Of a stretch of DNA of 64,000 bases, positions 60,839 to 64,000 are shown piece by piece. Both the position numbers and the translations under genes were made by a program. The stretch comes from Pelomonas sp047654785 (lineage in GTDB: Bacteria; Pseudomonadota; Gammaproteobacteria; Burkholderiales; Burkholderiaceae_C). Under the pieces are notes generated by a model. The model did no database searches. It saw only the letters and a program-made list of their open reading frames with translations, and had not been told where the DNA came from. Position 1 is the stretch's first letter; each line of letters opens with the position of its first letter. The stretch is from positions 620,001 through 684,000 of the forward strand of contig NZ_JASGKQ010000001.1 in assembly GCF_047654785.1 (NCBI RefSeq), given 5' to 3'.

Positions 60839-61726
60839 TCACAGCGCCTCCAGCACGGCGGCCAGGTCGGGCGCCTGGAAGCGGCGCCGGATCCGGCTCA
60901 GCAAGGAGCGCGGCTGCGCGGTGAAGCGGCGCGCCAGGCGCTCGCCGCACAGGGTCAGGCTGGGCTCGGCATCGGCCGCCAGCGCGGCCAGCGGGCCGGC
61001 GTCCAGCCGCTGCCAGGCCTCGGCCCAGGCGGCGAGGTCGCCGGCCAGCAGCGGCATGGTCAGGCGCGCGTCCACCGCCACGTCGGCGGCGCGGCCGCCG
61101 CTGCGGCCGATGTCGCCGATCCAGACCGAGTTGACCGCGTGCTCGCCGCGCGCCTCGCGCCCGGCGTTCAGCGGGTGGCCGTGCAGCCGCATCTGCGCCT
61201 CGTTCTGCCAGCGGCGCAGCACGCGGCTGTCGGGCAGCCAGGGCTCGATGGGCCGGCCGGCGGCGCGCTCGATGCTGGCGGCCTGCAGGCCGTCCAGCGC
61301 GCTGGCGTGGCCGATGGCCCAGCGCGTCGCGTCCAGCAGCCGCCATTGCCAGCCCTCGGACTCGGGCCACAGCTCGCGCAGCGCGCCGGCCAGGTGCGCG
61401 GCGTCGGACTCGCTGAGCTGCAGCGCGGCGGGCGGCAGCACGTCCACGCCGTCGCTGCCGACGGCCAGGTGGACGGGCGACAGCAGCGCCCAGGCGAGCT
61501 CCGGCCCGGCGTCCAGCGCCCAGGCGGCGGCGCTGGGCTCGGGCTGGCCGCGCAGCGCGGCGAGCGCCAGGTGGTGGGGCGGGTGGGGCGAGAACTCGTC
61601 GCTGCCCCAGGTCTCGGCCGGGTCCAGCCGGGCCAGCAGCGCGGCCAGGTGGGGCAGGGCCAGGCCGGAGAACGCATGCCGCGCGGCCTCGTCCAGCGCG
61701 CCGGCATGGGGGATCATCAAATGCAT
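60839..61726 (-). CDS. RpfE-like regulatory protein (phosphoglycerate mutase-like fold)
   Basis: 295 residues starting MHLMIPHAGALDEAA, a beginning shared by beta- and gammaproteobacterial RpfE-type proteins next to recJ. Some are annotated as phosphoglycerate mutase regulatory proteins, but no mutase catalytic Ser/His motif is visible. The C-terminus carries a basic helix (RSLLSRIRRRFQAPD). Function unknown. It is in line with recJ, rnm and yciO. Confidence 0.75.
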   Translation of the reverse strand: MHLMIPHAGALDEAARHAFSGLALPHLAALLARLDPAETWGSDEFSPHPPHHLALAALRGQPEPSAAAWALDAGPELAWALLSPVHLAVGSDGVDVLPPAALQLSESDAAHLAGALRELWPESEGWQWRLLDATRWAIGHASALDGLQAASIERAAGRPIEPWLPDSRVLRRWQNEAQMRLHGHPLNAGREARGEHAVNSVWIGDIGRSGGRAADVAVDARLTMPLLAGDLAAWAEAWQRLDAGPLAALAADAEPSLTLCGERLARRFTAQPRSLLSRIRRRFQAPDLAAVLEAL

Positions 61727-61751
61727 GGCGCCGGATTATCCCGGGCGGGCC

Positions 61752-61785
61752 ATTTCAAGCGGCTGTCACATGGGCTTCATACACT
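61752..61785 (+). promoter_or_regulatory. candidate Pho box and -10 of ppk1
   Basis: Three 11-bp-spaced repeats: ATTTCAA (61752), CTGTCAC (61763) and GCTTCAT (61774); the middle one fits the PhoB half-site CTGTCAY. TACACT (61780-61785) follows the first two repeats by 10 bp, the usual PhoB-to--10 distance, and lies 7 nt before the ppk1 ATG. Confidence 0.45.
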
Positions 61786-61792
61786 TTTCACC

Positions 61793-63871
61793 ATGACCGA
61801 CGCCCCCCCGCCGACCGCGCCGCTGAAGCTGCTCAACCGCGAGCAGGCCACCCTGGAGTTCAACCGCCGCGTGCTGGCCCAGGCCCAGCGCGAGGACGTG
61901 CCGCTGCTGGAGCGGCTGCGCTACATCTGCATCGTCTCGAGCAACCTGGACGAGTTCTTCGAGGTGCGCTTCGCCGACATGCTGGAGGCCGCGCGCGACC
62001 CGCTGAGCGCCGTGACCGGCCAGGACGTGGAGCGCGTGGGCCGCGCCGCGCATGCGCTGATCGACGAGCAGTACCACATCCTCAACGAGCAGATCACGCC
62101 GCTGCTGCGCAAGCGCCGCATCCTGATCCTGAACCACGCCGACCGCGACGAGCCGCAGCGGCAGTGGGTGTCGCGCTATTTCGAGCGCGAGGTCAAGCCG
62201 CTGCTGGTGCCGGTGGGGCTGGACCCGGCGCACCCGTTCCCGCAGGTGGCCAACAAGTCGCTGCACTTCATCGCGCGGCTGTCGGGCAAGGACGCCTTCG
62301 GGCGCGACAACCGCATCGCCATCGTCAAGGTGCCGCGCGTGCTGCCGCGCGTCATCAAGCTGCCGGCGCAGCTCAGCAACGGCGCCCAGCTCTACGTGCT
62401 GCTGACCAGCGTGATCCGCGCCCACCTGGAGGACCTGTTCCCGGGCCGCAAGGTGGAGGCGTTCTCGCAGTTCCGCGTCACGCGCGACTCCGACCTGGAG
62501 GTGGACGAGGAGGAGGTCGCCAACCTGCGCCACGCGCTGCGCTCGGGGCTGACGACGCGCCACTTCGGCCGCGCGGTGCGGCTGGAGGTGGTCAACAGCT
62601 GCCCGACGGAGCTGTCGGAGTTCCTGCTGGAGCAGTTCGGCCTGCCGGGCGCGGCGCTGTACCGCGTCAACGGGCCGGTCAACCTGGTGCGGCTCAACGA
62701 GCTGATCGACCAGACCGACGCCGCCGGCCTGCGCTTCAAGCCCTACGAGCCCGCCTGGCCGACGCGCCGGCTGCCGCGGCACAAGTCCATCCTGGAGCGG
62801 CTGAGGAAGGGCGACGTGCTGCTGCACCATCCGTTCGAGAGCTTCGAGCCGGTGGTGCAGATGCTGCGCGAGGCGGTCGACGACCCCGACGTGCTGGCCA
62901 TCAAGCAGACCATCTACCGCACCGGCGCCAAGAGCGAGCTGATGGACCTGCTGATCGAGGCGGCGCGGCGCGGCAAGGAGGTGATGGCCGTCGTCGAGCT
63001 GAAGGCGCGCTTCGACGAGGAGGCCAACATCAACTGGGCCGAGCGCCTGGAGGCCGTGGGCGCGCAGGTGGTGTACGGCATCGTCGGCTACAAGACGCAT
63101 GCCAAGCTGCTGCTGATCACGCGCCGCGAGGGCAGCCGGCTGCGCCGCTACGGCCACCTCTCGACCGGCAACTACAACCCCAGGACGGCCCGGCTCTACA
63201 CCGACCTGGGCCTGCTGACCGCCGACGCCGACCTGACGGCCGACGCCGACTCGGTGTTCCGCCAGCTCGCGTCGCTGGGCAAGTTCAAGGCGCCGCGGCG
63301 CATGCTGCTGGCGCCGTTCAACATGCACAGCCGCATGCTGGAGCTGCTGGCGCAGGTGGAGGCCGCGGCGCGCGCGGGCTACCGGAACGCGCGCGTGGTC
63401 GTGAAGATCAACGCGCTGACCGACGCCCAGCTCATCCACGCGCTGCTGCGCACGGCCCAGGCCGGCGCGCGCATCGACCTGATCGTGCGCGGCGCCTGCA
63501 TGCTGCCGCCGGGGCTGCCGGGGGTCAGCGAGAACATCGTCGTGCGCTCGGTGGTCGGCCGCTTCCTGGAGCATTCGCGCGTGTGCTACTTCCGCTGGGC
63601 GGAGGGCGACGAGGCGGACCCGGGCGAGGCGCTGTTCCTGTCCAGCGCCGACTGGATGAGCCGCAACATGTTCCGCCGCATCGAGGTGGCCTGGCCGGTG
63701 GCGGACGCCAAGCTGCGCCAGCGCGTCATCGACGAGGCGCTGGTGCCCTACCTGCACGACACGCTGGACGCCTGGCAGCTCGGGCCGGACGGCCGCTCGG
63801 TGCGGCTCGGCGGCGAAGGCGGCATCAGTGCCCAGCAGGCACTGATGCGGCGCTACAGTGAAAATGCCTGA
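61793..63871 (+). CDS. ppk1: polyphosphate kinase 1 (PPK1)
   Basis: 692 residues. Makes polyphosphate from ATP. The catalytic His residues are His436 (KTHAKLL) and His455 (YGHLSTGNYN), equal to E. coli His435 and His454. The N-terminal domain starts LLNREQATLEFNRRVLAQA and IVSSNLDEFFEVR. ATG 61793 is the natural start; the plus-strand frame upstream of it is antisense to rpfE/recJ. sixA begins 42 bp after the stop. Confidence 0.96.
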   Translation: MTDAPPPTAPLKLLNREQATLEFNRRVLAQAQREDVPLLERLRYICIVSSNLDEFFEVRFADMLEAARDPLSAVTGQDVERVGRAAHALIDEQYHILNEQITPLLRKRRILILNHADRDEPQRQWVSRYFEREVKPLLVPVGLDPAHPFPQVANKSLHFIARLSGKDAFGRDNRIAIVKVPRVLPRVIKLPAQLSNGAQLYVLLTSVIRAHLEDLFPGRKVEAFSQFRVTRDSDLEVDEEEVANLRHALRSGLTTRHFGRAVRLEVVNSCPTELSEFLLEQFGLPGAALYRVNGPVNLVRLNELIDQTDAAGLRFKPYEPAWPTRRLPRHKSILERLRKGDVLLHHPFESFEPVVQMLREAVDDPDVLAIKQTIYRTGAKSELMDLLIEAARRGKEVMAVVELKARFDEEANINWAERLEAVGAQVVYGIVGYKTHAKLLLITRREGSRLRRYGHLSTGNYNPRTARLYTDLGLLTADADLTADADSVFRQLASLGKFKAPRRMLLAPFNMHSRMLELLAQVEAAARAGYRNARVVVKINALTDAQLIHALLRTAQAGARIDLIVRGACMLPPGLPGVSENIVVRSVVGRFLEHSRVCYFRWAEGDEADPGEALFLSSADWMSRNMFRRIEVAWPVADAKLRQRVIDEALVPYLHDTLDAWQLGPDGRSVRLGGEGGISAQQALMRRYSENA

Positions 63872-63913
63872 GCACCTCGGCCCGGCGGGTCCGGTGCGAA
63901 CCGGGATGAATGC

Positions 63914-64000
63914 ATGGACCTGATCCTGTGGCGCCACGCGGAGGCCGAGGTCATCGCCCCCGGCCAGGACGACCTGCAGCGCGCGCTCACGCCCAAGGGC
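63914..64000 (+). CDS. sixA: phosphohistidine phosphatase SixA (5' part)
   Basis: The first 29 codons only; the window ends here. The sequence MDLILWRHAEAEVIAPGQDD has the RH motif (WRHAEAE) of SixA/histidine phosphatases. SixA dephosphorylates phosphohistidine domains in signalling, and ppk1-sixA adjacency is common in Burkholderiales. Confidence 0.85.
   Translation, partial: MDLILWRHAEAEVIAPGQDDLQRALTPKG

Overview
The window is about 70% G+C and carries conserved gene orders typical of Betaproteobacteria, order Burkholderiales: fabF-rpoE-rseA-mucD-lepA-lepB-DUF4845-rnc-era-recO-pdxJ-acpS, rne/rluC back to back, prfB with its frameshift site, and rpfE-like/recJ beside ppk1. Codon use, many 1-8 nt gene overlaps and the rne and recO features fit the Rubrivivax-Leptothrix-Roseateles side of the order. 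That placement is inference, not a database result. Most of the window is ordinary chromosome. Accessory or decaying patches are small and interrupt housekeeping blocks.

Layout. 1-3.6 kb: end of fabF, a small membrane protein, sigma-E (rpoE), its anti-sigma factor and the periplasmic protease mucD/degP. 3.6-4.08 kb: a 460-bp gap with a cluster of DnaA-box-like sites, then a small promoter-hairpin-terminator unit that looks like a short RNA or an attenuator of lepA. 4.08-12.4 kb: lepA, lepB (frameshifted in this sequence), rnc, era, recO (with an odd N-terminal extension), pdxJ (with a hairpin abutting its start), and acpS. A truncated acetyltransferase and an internally deleted AlbA/ATPase-type regulator are inserted before acpS. 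12.3-18 kb (minus strand): a secreted lipoprotein-like unknown, a POT-family peptide transporter and RNase E. 18.5-24.0 kb (plus strand): rluC, HAD phosphatase, Rieske protein, SppA, MFS permease, GNAT; a small His/Lys-rich secreted protein lies on the minus strand. 24-31.4 kb: glycerophosphodiesterase, a 1301-residue FAD/Fe-S oxidoreductase coupled to a HIT protein, and a secreted subtilase. 31.4-39.5 kb: a diguanylate cyclase, DUF429, phospholipase D/cardiolipin synthase, arginase, LOG-family hydrolase, MoeB/ThiF and the CtpA protease. 39.7-42.2 kb: a TonB-family protein, a LexA-box-controlled 26-codon ORF, an OmpA-like lipoprotein and tRNA-Thr(CGT). 42.2-47.1 kb (minus strand): fbp, pepN and prfB. 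47.2-55.6 kb: an orphan DUF4212 protein, hydrolase, GNAT, acyl-CoA synthetase, DUF2975/HTH pair, ybaK, plsY, RidA-like, metallo-beta-lactamase fold protein, and BlaI with a decayed BlaR1 partner and two operator copies. 55.7-64 kb: PPK2, thioredoxin-fold protein, YciO-like, PHP phosphatase, recJ, RpfE-like, PPK1 with a candidate Pho box, and the start of sixA.

How genes work together. The rpoE-rseA-mucD block is an envelope-stress module; no rseB gene follows rseA here. PPK1 and PPK2 are both present within 8 kb, giving polyphosphate synthesis and use.

The most promising undescribed items are the LexA-box/26-codon ORF at 41.1 kb, the small-RNA-like unit at 3.9 kb, and a recurrent layout in which a -10-like hexamer sits 6-10 nt before the start codon (several genes), which suggests leaderless messages. 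No CRISPR array, intact insertion sequence, prophage or rRNA gene was seen.
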